From positions 1,781,361 through 1,845,360 of the forward strand of contig JAQFVV010000206.1 of the NCBI GenBank assembly GCA_028023455.1: a DNA stretch of 64,000 bases, written 5' to 3'. Below the pieces are notes generated by a model, which saw only the letters and a program-made list of their open reading frames with translations, was not told where the DNA came from and did no database searches. Within the stretch, counting starts at the first letter, position 1, and each line of letters starts with the position of its first letter. The position numbers and the translations under genes are program-made. The stretch is from Epiperipatus broadwayi. Its lineage: Eukaryota; Onychophora; Udeonychophora; Euonychophora; Peripatidae. Positions 23,876-36,822 of the stretch are shown here, piece by piece.

Positions 23876-26800
23876 TATTGGATGAGTAGGCACTAGATGG
23901 GAATTTTATGTACAAGCCTTCTGACATCCATTGATTACTCTGGCTTGCATTAAGTGGCAATAATGTATGGAGAGTTTTGCTGGTTTTAATCTTACTAAAT
24001 ATTTTACAATGTCACATAGACTATATCATCTCTTTTCCTTTCTCTGCAAGTGCTTTAATCATTTTTTCTATTTTTCAGATTACAACAATATTTATTAAAC
24101 ATCCATTTTTCTGCTAATGGCACAGTTTGAAGTAAATTGACAAAAAACCTCACTTAATCTTCAGTTTTCAATGTATAAAATATTTAGAATTTTGTTATTA
24201 AGAGGATAAGATGATTATCTCAATTCCATTATATTTAGGCCTAGATGAGAACCCAGCCCTCACTTACAAATATTTTTATTGCAATTTACATATATTCTTT
24301 ATACCAGAAAGTTAATACTGGATATTTTATATAAGTTGCATATCAATAATACCATTTTCAGAGACAAACTATCTATTAAATTACTAAATAAACATTATGA
24401 TAAACTATATAATATGTTTCAGCAGGATTTGTCTGTTCAAAAATTGATGAATATTGCTAGAAATTCAAAAATAAGCTATTCAGTATATCCATATATTTTA
24501 TTATTCAATTCTCATTTTGATTCAATATATATCATGTACAATCTTATTACTGCCTAGGTTGGCTGACAAATTACAATGTCTTTCAGACATAACTTTGCTT
24601 GGTCATATGGAGATTCATGGAAGCAGTTATAATCGTTCTTAATAAACCAATTCCTTCTATTTTTATTTTAAAAAATCAATTTATAAATTCAAAATCTAAC
24701 CACTGCTATACTATTAAATGGTTTTAAATTCCCATCACATTTTCTAATTTTATCATTTCATATACTGGTGTTAATATTGCTGCATTTATTAATTATGGTC
24801 AGGCAGCCGATCTTAGTCAATAAATTACTTTATATATATTTCATATTTAAGCCAATAATCTTCACCCTTAGCTGCTAATAAACAGTATTTTATATAAAAC
24901 TAATAAAATGCAATCAAATGAGTTTTTATTAACAGAATCTGTAACTGGAAAATAATTGAATTTTGCAGTTTCCTATTTAATAAGACTGATGCTTCACTGA
25001 TACTTGTGTCAAATAATTTGTTTATAATATCAATATTGCAACAATTATTCCAGACATAAGTTTAATTTAAAGTTGTTTAACATCTTTTTAGAGAATACTT
25101 AGAGTTCACTATTAAAGTATGAGCATTCTCAGTTAATATTCATCTGTTTCCTCGTTCATTTGAAAGTAACATTTAAATTAAAAAGTGTTCTAAGAATTGA
25201 AGACTGTTCTTCACTTTATTATAGTGATAACTATTGAATGAGAGAAATGTATCTATGTAATAACGCAGGAACATATCATTATATAAGACAAGATGTTTCC
25301 ACATCCATGCAGTTATTTATATGTATGTATAAAATAGTGGACATTATTTTCTTATATGCATGAATGAAATGAAATAAAAAATGCTATGGAATTACTAACA
25401 TAATCTCTCCTTTATTACTATTTATAAGTTAGAAATGGAATTTTTTTATGTTTTTTTTTAATTCTTCACAATTTTTTACTTTCTCAAACATCACTGAATT
25501 GATTCCATAATTATATATTACTTATGAAAAAGAAAGAATAGGGTTAAATAATTCACACACAAAAAAATGGCAGCATGTAAGAAAGAAATTGTTTGAAAGT
25601 GTTGAACTTAGAAATAAAAAAAAATCTAAATTAGATTTTACTAATATTAAAAAAATATATAATGAGTAAGCATTAATATATATAATTAAGTTAATTTACA
25701 TAAATATGTGTCTAATTAAATTTTTTAATATATGTTATGTACATATGCATATGTAAACTTTGTACTTATATAGATGTATGTATCATTATTACATATATAA
25801 ATATATGTAATAATTGTCTAGTATACCTAAGAAATATATTTAGTGAATCAAATTTCAAAGTTTTTAATATATATATAATGTGAATATAATATCATAAATT
25901 GCTATTGGAAAGTGTATTTTAAATTGACATTTGATTCGTTATAAATAGATAAATAGATAGGTGGACAGATATATGATGGATAGATAAATAGATAGATTAT
26001 GAATATATAGATAGAGAGATGCCTGGATGGATTGATATATATATATAATATCATGCTATTCTGAGGAATATCAAAATTTATAGTAAATGGTTTATCCTGC
26101 ATAAAATATTTTATATTTTTAAAATATCATTTACATACCTTTTAAAAATTTATATATATACAATTTTCTATTTTATTTTAAATGCAATTTTAATTTTCAT
26201 ATTCATAGCAGCAAAACACTATCAGGTATGCAAATAGTGGTTCTGCAATTTGTAATAAGATCATTAAATTCTTTTATAAATATCTGAAATTGGGGAATTT
26301 GTAATTATTTTAATTTTTTATTTAGTATTTTCTTTTCAGACAATAGATATTCAGATTGCAAAGATAGTGATCAGACCATATCTATATTATCTTTATGGAT
26401 ATACAAAAACATTATAAAATTAAAAAATTTCAATATTAAAATTTCAAAATTTGGTTTCAAATTTAAAATTTTTTAATATTAATTTTGTATATATATTGCT
26501 ACTTTTTTCTCTCTCTCTTTTGAAAAGAATTATTTTTTTTAATTTCAAAAATTGAAAGAAATAGTTTTTTAAATAGGATTTTACAATAATTATTATAATA
26601 AATAAAAGATTTCATTTTACATATCTATAAAATATTAAATATACTTTTATATATAATAAATGCAATCTAGGGTTAATCTTATAAAATTTGGTATACTGCT
26701 ATTAAATACATAAATAAATATTAGCTTAGCTATAACTAATTTTTATTTGTCGTTATATACACGTTATAATATTAGTTAGCATTGTATTTATATTTTGGTT

Positions 26801-27749
26801 GGATTTCATCAACCATCATTCACTTAGTAAACATCACTCAAAAATATTGCAGAGACAACTGAAAAAATGTCAGGTTATATATATATGAGCTGCCTCTAGT
26901 TTCCATGTTTAATAGCCTTTTGCAGTAGAAAAATGACTATTTCCTATTGCATTTTAGGTCTTTTTGTGCAGAGTTATCCAAAACAATAACAGCAAGAGAG
27001 CAATTTTAAATTAGCCTCTATAGTTTAATGAAAATTGCTTTCTGAAAAGACTGGTATTAATTTTATAGAGTAGAAATGTTTCACCCATTCTTAAAAACCA
27101 TAATAAACAGTCACATGTGATATATATTATGATAATATTTTTTATATTGAATCAATATAATGTCAGGTGATAATTACCAATTCTATTTTAATTAATATTT
27201 AAACTGCCTTCTAGCTGCCATGTTCAAAAACTTTTTATAATAGGAAAATGACCTCTTTTAAATGTTTTTACTTAATCTTGAAAATCATTGTTTTTAAACA
27301 TTTTTATTCAATTTATGCACTTTCTTTGTTTAGAATAAATTTGTAATTGAAATTTAACAGATTTACTTAAAATTTTGCACATATGTTAGAAATTGATGAT
27401 AATACAATATGTCAATGAAATATTTTAAGTTGGTTTTCTAGTTTGTTTAGTGTAGAAGAGGTGGTGGGTCAAATTTTGAATCTATTGATATTTGTTCAGT
27501 AAGTTTTCAATGATGTTCACAAAAAAGTAGTATATTTTTAAATACTTTTATTTAAATAAATAAAAAATATTATACTAAAAAGTCTCTATAATCAATTAAA
27601 ATGAAAATAAAAACAAATCTTCATTTCATTTGATTATTAAAATTACTTCTTTTAAAATGGATGAATTATTATTTTCTCTTAATTATAAAATTTCTTTTTT
27701 TTAAATGCTTCTTTCATAAAGAAAATAGTATTGGAATCAACTTTTAATG

Positions 27750-28580
27750 CACTAATTATGTAGGTGAGACAAAGAATTCAATTTATACAATTTATATAAG
27801 AGGTCACTTATTCATATACATTCATTAGAAACAAGTCATAGGTTTGAGAAGGATAGTATAAAAATGATTAATTATACAAATAATAGAAGGGATAGAAAAA
27901 TTAGAGGCAATATTGATTAAAAATATAAAACCAAATTTTAATATGGATTTTGGAATAAAGACAATAATTTTATGAATAATTATAGTTATTATTAATAATA
28001 ATAGTTTAAATATAAAAAGGTTTAAAAATAAAGTTGAAGAAAATGATGATAGAGAGAGGTGCTAAACAAGTATAAAAAATTTTGAAAAAAAGTCAGTTGA
28101 TTTTTGGAAATAGGAATGTAAGTATTTAATAATGTAATAAAAAGATAATTTATAATGTAAAAAAGTTAATAATTTAATATATAATGAAAATAAAGAAAGT
28201 TTAGAAATAATTAAGAAAATATAATTAAAAAGATAATAATAAAATGATAGATTAAATAGTAGTTAAAGATTAAAGTTTTAAAATTATAATAAAATTGTTT
28301 TAGAATAATTTAATAATAAAATACTATAAATAAGAAAATAAAATTAGTTAAGAGTAGAATAATAAAATGGAAAATGATTATTTATAATGGTTAGGCTAAG
28401 ATGTATGTTATTGATTATGTATATAAATATAATGTATTAATTGTATGATTATATATTTGGATATTGTAGCTGTGATGATAACTGCAGGACAGTCAAAACT
28501 GTAAGAGTAAAGTTTTGATGTAAAAAATAGTATTGTTAAGTGTATTAGAAAGTTGGAAATGGTATCACTACAAATTTTCT
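27750..28580 (+). pseudogene. PLE GIY-YIG endonuclease remnant and tail (third family)
   Basis: Near 27755-27815 the plus strand reads NYVGETKNSIYT and IRGHL, matching the YIGET...L/R...H part of GIY-YIG domains. Near 27891-27974 it reads IEKLEAILIKNIKPNFN, matching the conserved E-A-LI-PxLN end, and then stops. 28455-28580 is the degenerate relative of the 17470-17660 tail. The stretch between is AT-rich and featureless. Confidence 0.6.
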
Positions 28581-28634
28581 TTAAAATGTAATAGAGTTAC
28601 AAAAAATATCCAAATACTAAAAAGTTAAAAATAA

Positions 28635-28819
28635 TTGTGTTCTTCAACCACAATTGGGAGTTTAATATTTATCTTGAAATAAAAACATGAGAGGTCCAGA
28701 AATTAATTAATGCAATCACTACTTTTTACAGCAAGTTATTGAATTAATTAATTTCTGAATACCCCACATTCTTATTTCAAATTAGATATAAAACCTCAAT
28801 TGTGGTTAAAGAAAACATT
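28635..28819. mobile_element. MITE-like palindrome
   Basis: Arms 28635-28722 and 28735-28819 are inverse complements with scattered differences. CTTCAACCACAATTG at the left mirrors CAATTGTGGTTAAAG at the right, and AGAAATTAATTAAT mirrors ATTAATTAATTTCT. The centre is about 12 nt. No coding capacity. Confidence 0.75.
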
Positions 28820-28860
28820 TATTTTTGTTTTTTAATGCACATTAAATAAAAGTGTTTATT

Positions 28861-28942
28861 ATTATATATATATATATTATTATTATTATTATTATTATAA
28901 TTATTAGAAAATTATTATTATTATATATATATATATTATTAA
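28861..28942. repeat. (TA)n / (TTA)n microsatellite
   Basis: Alternating TATATA and ATTATTATT tracts, typical simple sequence. Confidence 0.8.
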
Positions 28943-29429
28943 ATGTTTTTATTTAACTTAGAAACTCTGTCTGTTTAGATTAAATTTTGAAATGAATGTT
29001 TATCATATTTCTATATATGAATATGGATTTCTTTCAAATTTAGGACAAGTGTTAGAAATTGATGCCATTATAATATGGCAATAAAATATTTTAGGATTAT
29101 CAAGTGATTTATATAATCCAAATTTCAAATATGTTGATTTTGGTGCAGTAAGTTTTTTTTATGTGCATGAGAGGGTGGTATTTTTTTTTAAAAAAAATAA
29201 AAAGCTTTAAATTTTAATTTTTTTTTGATTATAAAATTCTTCTTCCATAAATAAATTAATATTGGAATTTTATTTTTTTAATAAACTTTATTAATAACAA
29301 ATTATATTTAAGTATAAAAGAATAAATTTAAGCTACAAACCATTTGATACACTATATATGAAAACATAGGTAAAACATTTCCATTAAATTTTAAGGAATT
29401 GCTATCTTAATATAAGGTGAACACTGATT

Positions 29430-29640
29430 GTATTTATGTGTGGGAGATTATGATCTGGCCAACTGATTAGTGCTTGTTTTTCATGAAAATACATATATTG
29501 GGAATCATTAATCTTTTTCACATGCATGTGGGCATGTTTCTCAGTTGTTTGAGATGGAGTGGAGGATGAATATAGACTGAAAATCCTAAGTTCAAATTCC
29601 TGTATTTACTATAGTAAACATTCAGTTTACTGATTGAACA
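29430..29640 (+). repeat. SINE-like repeat R2, single plus copy
   Basis: It follows the same order as the right half of 5556-6050: GTGGGAGATTATGATCT, a CATATATTGGGAATCATT segment, GCATGTGGGCATG, then AAGTTCAAATTCC as a degenerate B-box-like end. Divergence from the other copies is substantial. Confidence 0.6.
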
Positions 29641-29931
29641 GGTTAATTAAAATTTAATATATTTTATTTACATTAAATAAAATTATTTACTGACTTGCAA
29701 TCAGTAAAGAAATAAGTTTAAAAAGAACCAAGAGGATAATTTGTTTTTAACGAATACAAGAAAACCACTCTGAGCAATTAGCACAATAGTTGAAGTACAT
29801 TTGTAATAATAACTTTAATATCAGTTTTTGATCTCAACTTAATTTAAGTAAATTAATAATTCAAAAGATAGAATTAATCTTATGCAAATGGTTAATGAGA
29901 TGTATTTTTAGTTTGTTTATATTATTATTAT

Positions 29932-30014
29932 TATGTGTCAATGTGTCGCCGGGAATCAACACCGGAACAACTTCTTGTAAGGCAGCTATGCTAATCATTC
30001 GGCCACCAACGCTA
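29932..30014 (-). mobile_element. tRNA-derived SINE, copy 3, with target duplication
   Basis: The body runs from TGTGTCAATGTGTCGCC to GGCCACCAACGCT. It is flanked by a 17-bp direct repeat with one difference (29903-29919 and 30018-30034, starting TATTTTTAGTTT). The tail on the minus strand is AT-rich. Confidence 0.8.
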
Positions 30015-30819
30015 GACTATTTTTAGTTTTTTTATGATTACTTCTAATTAATTTTACATATAAAAAGATAGACATTGTTATATAGTTTCCATCACATTGA
30101 TAGAGACAACAAACAATTGCCAAAAAAAAAAAAAAAGCTTTTCTGTGTTATTTTTATAATATGTGTACAGTCATTGCTGTTATCTAATAATATTTTATTC
30201 TATATTATATTGTGTGATTTATTAAAATACATATTTTGTCTGTAATATCTTTGCTTAACATGACATCATCTTTATTATTTAAATAATTATTTATAATATA
30301 ATAATTGGTTCTTTTGTCTATTCTATTACATTTCTATATTATATGTCCTATCGTCTCTCTGTTTTTGCTTGTGAAATTACTTATTTCAAATATTGTCAAC
30401 TTATGTGGTTATAACCTATTTTAAAATATTAAACATTTATTAGAAGAATATCAAATCGCTACTTCTTTTTTAATCTGAGATAATGGAAAATACAGAACAA
30501 ATTAATGTTGACTTTCTATTAGATTTTTATATACTTCATTAGATTTACTTTGGCAAATGTTTTTTCTTCTTCTTTTAATATTGTATTTCTTTTGGTTTAC
30601 TAACTCTCTAGAGTTGATTATAATATTTTATCTTTATTCCAGTTTTAATTTGCTTTTGTACATTTTTTTTAAAAAATTACATGAAAAATTACATAGAGTA
30701 TATTATTAGTTCTTTGATGATAGCTTTTACTTTGTAAATCAAAAATAGAATTTGTATTTAAATATTTGTAGTCTATTATGTTAACAATTTGGAAGTTTAT
30801 TGTAACTAAATAGAGTTAA

Positions 30820-31400
30820 GGTGTGTTAATCTAAAAGCTTGTGATGATGGCATTTTATTTGTAATTGTATGTTGAACTATTTTCATCATAACATTCAGGT
30901 TAGTATATAACAATGTTTTATGATATGTTGACCTTCTCTTCTTGCCATATGCTGCTGGTTTGACTAGTGACAGGATTAGCATGGCAAACAAATCAGGCAT
31001 TTTTAGAGAATTTATTCTATTAAGACAACAGTCAATAAAAATCTTAATACATTTATCTATGAGTGTCCTTCTGATTTCTCTATTTTTCATAAGGGCAAGA
31101 TTAAAGAGCATTTTTCCAACACTATGAATTATTACACTATATTGTATTGACTTATAGAGCTACTTGGCATTGTCATGTGATCAGCTTCTGTAATTTTTTA
31201 CTTTTTCATTTCTGTCCAATATTTTTGTCTTTCTCAATCAAACTTATGTTCATTAGTACGTGAATGGTCTGCTACTTTAAGTATATCTATTTTTCTCTCT
31301 AATCATTATTTTGTGCCTTTCGGATGTTTTTCAATGGATCATCTGTTTTCACTGATATATGTTTTTCCACATTCATATGGTATCAGTAAAATCAGCACTC
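30820..31400 (-). pseudogene. PLE fragment, GIY-YIG end and tail
   Basis: On the minus strand from about 31390 it reads IPYECGKTYISENR, matching the endonuclease segment at 7550-7590. It continues to a remnant of the RKKWRN end near 31080 and finishes in the conserved tail (30830-30890, TCATCACAAGC). A divergent plus-strand copy begins at the same point (31400). Confidence 0.7.
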
Positions 31401-31890
31401 CATTGAAGAATGAACAAAAGAATAAAAAATAATGATTGAAAAGGAAAACATAGTTATATATAAAATAGGAGATCATGCCAATAAACATAAACTCAAATGG
31501 GAAAAGAAAAGAATATTTAATAGAGAGAGAAAAGCATCAAAGAAACTGCTCTCATGATGTTGGCAAATAACTCTATAAATCAATCTGAGATAGTGTCATT
31601 CATATTGATTGGAAACCACACATTAATCTTGGCCTTAAAAATGGAAAGTATACAAAATTTCTGTCATTTATTTTTGACAGAATAGCATAGTTGATTTGAG
31701 CAATCTCAAATTCAGAATTCAAGAATCTAAAAATCCTTAATTCAATTTGCGTGCTAATATTATTGTTGGTCAGGCCAGAAATACCTGAAGAAGACAATTA
31801 TGCTACTCAAAGTATTGTATTCTAACCTTTGTGCTATTGTAAACAGTTGAATATATGTAAACAATTTAAACCAAGTTTGAATTTTTTTTG
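31400..31890 (+). pseudogene. PLE fragment facing away from its neighbour
   Basis: Plus-strand 31500-31640 resembles the C-terminal PLE segment (KKRIFNRE and then KETALMMLANNSINQ-like, matching the 7700-7780 region). It is followed by a degenerate tRNA-like and tail block (31670-31870) with AATACCTGAAGAAGAC. Together with 30820-31400 it forms a head-to-head inverted pair. Confidence 0.6.
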
Positions 31891-32094
31891 TATACATATA
31901 ATAATTGAAAATTAAATATGGAAATAGTTTAATGTATAATTATATATATTATAATGTTACTTGAATTTTTATTTTATTTATTATTACTAGTATAGCATTA
32001 GGCAATATTTAATTATATATATATATAGATGTGTGTGTATTATCAAATATAATTTTATATCTAATATTTAAATACAAGCATAATTTATATACTT

Positions 32095-32330
32095 GGAGTT
32101 TAGATTAATTATAGGGGATTTGAACATGGACTTTCAAGCTCCCATCAGCTATCCACTATATCTCATATAATCAATACACATGACCATGCACATGTGAAAA
32201 AGATAAATGGTTTCCAATATATATGTATTAGAAATTCAATATTATTTAATGGACAAGATTCAATCTTCTCCACTCTCCAACTCTTCAGTCATCCATTTCA
32301 TTGAAAATCTGAGAATGGAATGTTCAAAGC
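32095..32330 (-). repeat. SINE-like repeat R2, minus copy
   Basis: The reverse complement gives GGAGCTTGAAAGTCC then GTTCAAATCCCC at its 3' end (32140-32120). Upstream on that strand lie GCATGGTCATGTGTATTG and a GAGTTGGAGAGTGGAGAAG segment like that at 5780. It is probably a tRNA-like retroposon. Confidence 0.6.
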
Positions 32331-32805
32331 CCTTGTTACTACCAATATTATTGTCAAGTCCCTTAATATATATATAAGATCTCATGGTGCATTCTGTAGT
32401 GCATCCATTTTCCTATGATCTGAGTTTAAATCTTTCAAGTAAACTTGAAAATTTTTTTAACATTTTTTTTTACAATATTAGTCAGCCTGCAGCATGAAAA
32501 ATCTTACAAACCCTCATCACTGTGTGATAGATTAACTCTGAAAAGGCTTTTGTCCTGTAATTTTTGTTGTTTTATCTTTTCTTTATGTATAGATATAATA
32601 TAAACTTAAACAATACTAAATTAAAAGAAATGAATAAAAAGTCATATCTGTGGTTTCATTCCATAAAAATAAATTATTTAGAAACGATAGGTATACTTGA
32701 ACTGAGTGAAAGAGAGAAAAAAATGGAGGATGATTTGAAATTAAAGAATTGGATGTTGTATGTTTATGTGCATAAATAATGTATATATATTATTGTATTT
32801 TATAG

Positions 32806-32867
32806 AAATATATTAGTCAACGGAAACGATCATATTCTTATTCCCCAGTCAAAAATACTTCTTTCAG
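32806..32867 (+). CDS. Exon 3 of the unidentified host gene
   Basis: A 62-nt exon between TATTTTATAG and GTAACT. Read in phase 0 it gives KYISQRKRSYSYSPVKNTSF plus two bases of a serine codon completed by exon 4. It is rich in K, R, S and Y and contains an SP dipeptide, suggesting a disordered, possibly phosphorylated linker. Confidence 0.75.
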
Positions 32868-33576
32868 GTAACTAAAAATGTTATGTTATATATATATTTT
32901 TAATATAATTAAACCGGTATATTAGCAATTCGAAATAATTAAATATACATTTACTTTTGAAGTTGTGAAAAAAACTATTAAAAAAATTAGATCGGTAATG
33001 TAATATTTTTGCTCAATTTAAAAAATTTAATGTAAAATAAAAAATCATATTTTTAAAGTATTAATCAAATTTTATAATTAATTTAATATTTTTCTTTGAA
33101 TTTTTTATTCAGAGTTATATTTATTTATCAAATGATAACTTATATGAATAGTATATTCGTATATACATATGACAATAAGGAAAGTATTCTGTATTTGCTA
33201 ATAATGATAATTATCAAATTTGCATCCCATGTGGCCATGTTACATAAATGACCAATTAGGATAACAAACCGAATCTTAATAGCAACATAAGGCATATGTA
33301 TCTGATTATAATATTGATATAAGAGTTATTCTTATTGCGGTGTAAAGAATACTTTCCTAATTATCACATCTCGTGATAAAGACTGATTTCTTTATTTTCA
33401 CACATATTATAGTGTAAATAATATCCTATTTGTTATGTAGTATTTATATCATGATTACAAAAATATTTAAAGATAATTATCTAAACTACAACTTTTTTAT
33501 TTATAAGATTTTACTTTTTGAAAAGAACATATTAATATATAACTGTAGTTGTCTATTCTAATAAAATTTATTTCAG

Positions 33577-33644
33577 TTTTGGAGTTGTAACTGCTAGCCA
33601 AAGCAGTATTGAAGTCTCAGCAAGTAATATGGAATCTTTAAAAG
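33577..33644 (+). CDS. Exon 4 of the unidentified host gene
   Basis: A 68-nt exon between ATTTATTTCAG and GTAAAT. It enters in phase 2 and leaves in phase 1, giving SFGVVTASQSSIEVSASN and then MESLK plus the first base of a glycine codon. It is serine-rich and separated from exon 3 by only about 0.7 kb, the shortest intron here. Function unknown. Confidence 0.75.
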
Positions 33645-35357
33645 GTAAATTTATTTAAAATACTGTATGCAAGGATAAGTTTTGCAAATACATATATATG
33701 TAGATCGTGAAAATGTAAATTTTTCCTGTTTTAAGCATATCCTATAGCACCTCCTTGTTAAATAGCCTAGCTAATGTAAAATAATCTTTATGATTGCAAT
33801 TTTAATTCTTATAGATATCTAGTCTGACATGTTATATTTATAAGGATGAATTGTTATTGATTTGAAGTTTTCTTTTATTAATATCATTGGTCAGATATTT
33901 CTATAAGCACTGAGATTGTGGTATAAGGATTACACTTTTCATTAGTTAAACTATCTACTAAAGACGTTGGTGAAGTGATGCATGTGATGTATGGAAACAT
34001 CATTTCTGGCATTTACAATATAGTTTGAAGAAATGTATATATTAAATAAGTTACATCAAATTCATAATTAAAAAGGTAGTCAAAATTTAAAATGAAAATT
34101 TCTCAACTACTGGTTTCATTGCCAAGGCAGACCTCTGTGCAAAATAATGCAACACATTGTATACTAAATTTCCCATAATTCTCAATTACATTCCATTTTA
34201 ATATCAAAAGAATTCTTAAACAAGTTAATGGCTTCAGTATCATAAATTTTCAATAACAGAGATATTTTAATTCTTCCCTTTATTACATCTTTTTACAAAC
34301 ATGATCTTATGGCCTATTTTTTTTCATGGATATATAATGCAGAGCTAAGATATTTATTTTTTATTTCAGTTTTATGAACTATCACTATTTAGTCTTTCAT
34401 TTAAGCTCAAACTACTTTTACTTATATATATATATATTAAATAAAACAGTTAAAGTTTATAAATATTAGTTCTGCATTATATATCCGTTAAAAAATACAA
34501 ACCACAAATTCATTTTTGAGCATGTCAATGTTGTCTTCTATAAAAAGAATGAAATAAAGAGAAAAATTAAAGAATCTCTTTTATTGAAAATTTATGATAC
34601 TGAAGCTATTAAATCGTTTAAGATTTTTTTTAATATTAAAAGTAATTTTAATATAGCTGAAAATCATGGGGAATTATTTTAGTATATATCTGTGTTATGT
34701 TTGTAATTTTTGGCATTTTGAGAAATCTGCCTTGATAGTGAATTCAGTGGTTGTAAAATTTTACTTTAAAATTTTAGCTAGTTTTTATATTTATATATAT
34801 AATTTTATTTTCACTTCTTTCTTTACTGTGATAACTTTGCCTGCATATTTTCAATATGCCTGAAAAAAGTTATTATTCTTATTTCATCAATTATCTGTTT
34901 GGCTTAATGCACTTTCAGTGCCAAGCACCATGGTTATATATATATATGTGGGGGGGGTGTAATAAATCTTGTCAATATGGATTTAAATTTGATTATAAAA
35001 ATATAAAAATTATGCAAATTGAACATTGCCACAATAAATGTAAAATAAAAGAGGCTATGTTAATTTCAAGAAATCGTCAAATGTTAATGAATCAGCAATC
35101 ATCAAATGTTAAAATAACAGAAATTGTGGGAGAACTAAACTGAATTGAACTATGGGTATTATGAAAGAGTGTCTCATTTTGATTATTCAATGTTATATAG
35201 TTGATAATGACTACAAGATGTGTAGTCAAAAGTACTAATAAAATAACTATAATTTATGTGAATTTTATTGTATTTTAATATATATATATATATTGATTTG
35301 AATATTATATATATATATGTAATAATATTATAATTCGATGTCTGTATTTCTTCAAAG

Positions 35358-35895
35358 CAATATACATAATTATGTAATTGAATATTTATAAATACAATAA
35401 TCAGATATATGTAAAGTATAACTTTAAAAATTTTATCCACTTAGGAGTGCTTTCAATTATCCTCATAGTCATTGTCAACTAACACTTTGAAAGGCTAACC
35501 TTCCCACAATTCTGTGATCTTAATATTTGCTACCTGCCTGTTAACTAAGTCCTGTTTGTATTTGTATATTAGCATAGTTTCCTTTATTTTCTTTTTGTTG
35601 TTATTTTTTTCAATTTGCAATATTTTTATATTATTAAAAAAAAATAATAATAATAACTAACAAAAGTAAAATAAAGGAAGCGATGTATACAAATACAAAC
35701 ATGACTTAATTAACAGGCAGGCAGTAAACATTAAGATCACAGAATTGTGGGAAGGTTAGCCTTTCAAAGTGTTAGTTGACAAAGACCATGAGGATAGTCA
35801 AAAGCGCACTAAGTGGATAAACTTTTTAAAGTTATACTTTACATATATCTGATACTGTATTTATAAATATTCAATTATATAATTATATATACATA
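35358..35895. mobile_element. Long fold-back element, copy 1 (about 240-bp arms)
   Basis: The left arm (about 35358-35625) and right arm (about 35650-35895) are inverse complements. AGTGTTAGTTGACAA at the right mirrors TTGTCAACTAACACT at the left, and CACAGAATTGTGGGAAGG mirrors CCTTCCCACAATTCTGTG. The centre is AT-rich. A second copy lies at 50490-50920. Confidence 0.8.
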
Positions 35896-36472
35896 TACAC
35901 TTGAGTCTAGTTTTATGCAATAGATAGGTTCTGCAGAAAACCTACATTAAAAAAAATTGCACAAAAATAGACATAACTTACCTTGAAAAATGGGGGATAA
36001 TTATTCCATAATTTTCAGAAATTGCATAAAAGCAAGGCAATAAGGAAAAATTACTTTAAAATTCGCATAAAAAAATAAGAAAATAAAGTATAACTAATAA
36101 AAATTTTCAAATTATTGAAAAAAATATATACAAGACAAACTTTTTTTCCTTTTTTTATTAACTACAGTATTTAATTTTATTCAAAACAATATATTTTTAT
36201 GTGTAATTTATTTAACATTATTTCATACATATTTTAATCATTATCACTATTTGACAATATGCAGTTTGTTTGTGAACTGATAGGAAATCAGATTTGTCAC
36301 AAAAGGAAATAAAACTAGCATCACCTTCAGTCTTGTGCTGTGTTAATGGTTTTCTATTGACAATGTAATTGGTGATTAAACTTTGAGACAATGATTTTAC
36401 TAATTGTTTATGAAGCTCACGATATCCAGACTGCTATGTCTAGCTGTTAGAGAATACACTTTCACTAGTGCA

Positions 36473-36473
<1 letters not shown>

Positions 36474-36514
<41 letters not shown>
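36474..36514. repeat. (TC)n(TA)n microsatellite
   Basis: A TC repeat passing directly into a TA repeat. Confidence 0.9.
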
Positions 36515-36579
36515 ATATGCTTCTACGAGTGTGTTAATAATGACTAATGGTTAAATTTTCTTTTATACACATATATATA

Positions 36580-36822
36580 CATGGAGAAACTTTTAGACAA
36601 AAAAAGTTACAAGCAAAAATATTTAAAAACTTTTAAAGATATTTTTTTTAAGTAGAAATTAAAAGTTCTTAAATATTTTTACTTATAACTTTTTTCTGTC
36701 TAAAAGTTTCTCCATGTACACATGTATATACAAGAAAATATAAACACATTTTAAAGATACATTCTTTTTAAGTAGAAAATTAAAATTATTATAACTTTTT
36801 TCTGTCTAAAAGTTTCTCCATA
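36580..36822. repeat. Fold-back element with duplicated right arm
   Basis: CATGGAGAAACTTTTAGACA at 36580 is mirrored by TGTCTAAAAGTTTCTCCATG at about 36697-36716 and again by TGTCTAAAAGTTTCTCCAT near 36803-36821. The segment between the two right arms is an approximate tandem duplication of about 105 bp. Confidence 0.75.

Larger units (their letters stand above)
23661..23989. mobile_element. Retrozyme-like palindrome, 158-bp arms with hammerhead cores
   Basis: The left arm (23661-23818) and right arm (23832-23989) are almost perfect inverse complements, separated by a 13-nt centre. Each arm contains a hammerhead-like core, described in the two ncRNA entries below. A diverged single-arm relative lies at 40462-40660. 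Short non-autonomous elements carrying type I hammerheads (retrozymes) and PLE terminal repeats with hammerheads are established in animals. Assignment to either class here is inference. The frames open on both strands are mirror images of the same arm and not genes. Confidence 0.75.
27250..29185 (+). repeat. Pair of diverged direct repeats around a PLE remnant
   Basis: About 27260-27530 and 28935-29185 share TGTTAGAAATTGATG, then AATATGTCAATGAAATATTTTA-like sequence, then a shared CAGTAAGTTTT. They flank the GIY-YIG remnant at 27750-28580. They may be the terminal repeats of that element or unrelated duplicates. A shorter direct repeat pair (26865-26960 and 27160-27270) lies just upstream. 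Confidence 0.5.
22565..32805 (+). other. Intron 2 of the host gene, about 10 kb
   Basis: It contains the 45-bp tandem array, an RTE fragment with the hammerhead palindrome, PLE fragments, a MITE-like palindrome, two SINE-related copies and long AT simple sequence. About 24250-26800 holds only AT-rich DNA with GATA-like and TA microsatellites near 25940-26045. Confidence 0.5.

Noticed and set aside
23645-23960. Two similar short ORFs on opposite strands (83 and 68 codons)
   Set aside because: They are the two arms of one palindrome read in mirror image, not independent genes.
25902-26102. 66-codon minus-strand ORF with YIYIN and IYLSIY runs
   Set aside because: Produced by the GATA/TA microsatellite, not a protein.
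32564-32779. 71-codon ORF just upstream of exon 3
   Set aside because: No splice connection to the gene, ends before the acceptor, composition like the surrounding intron.
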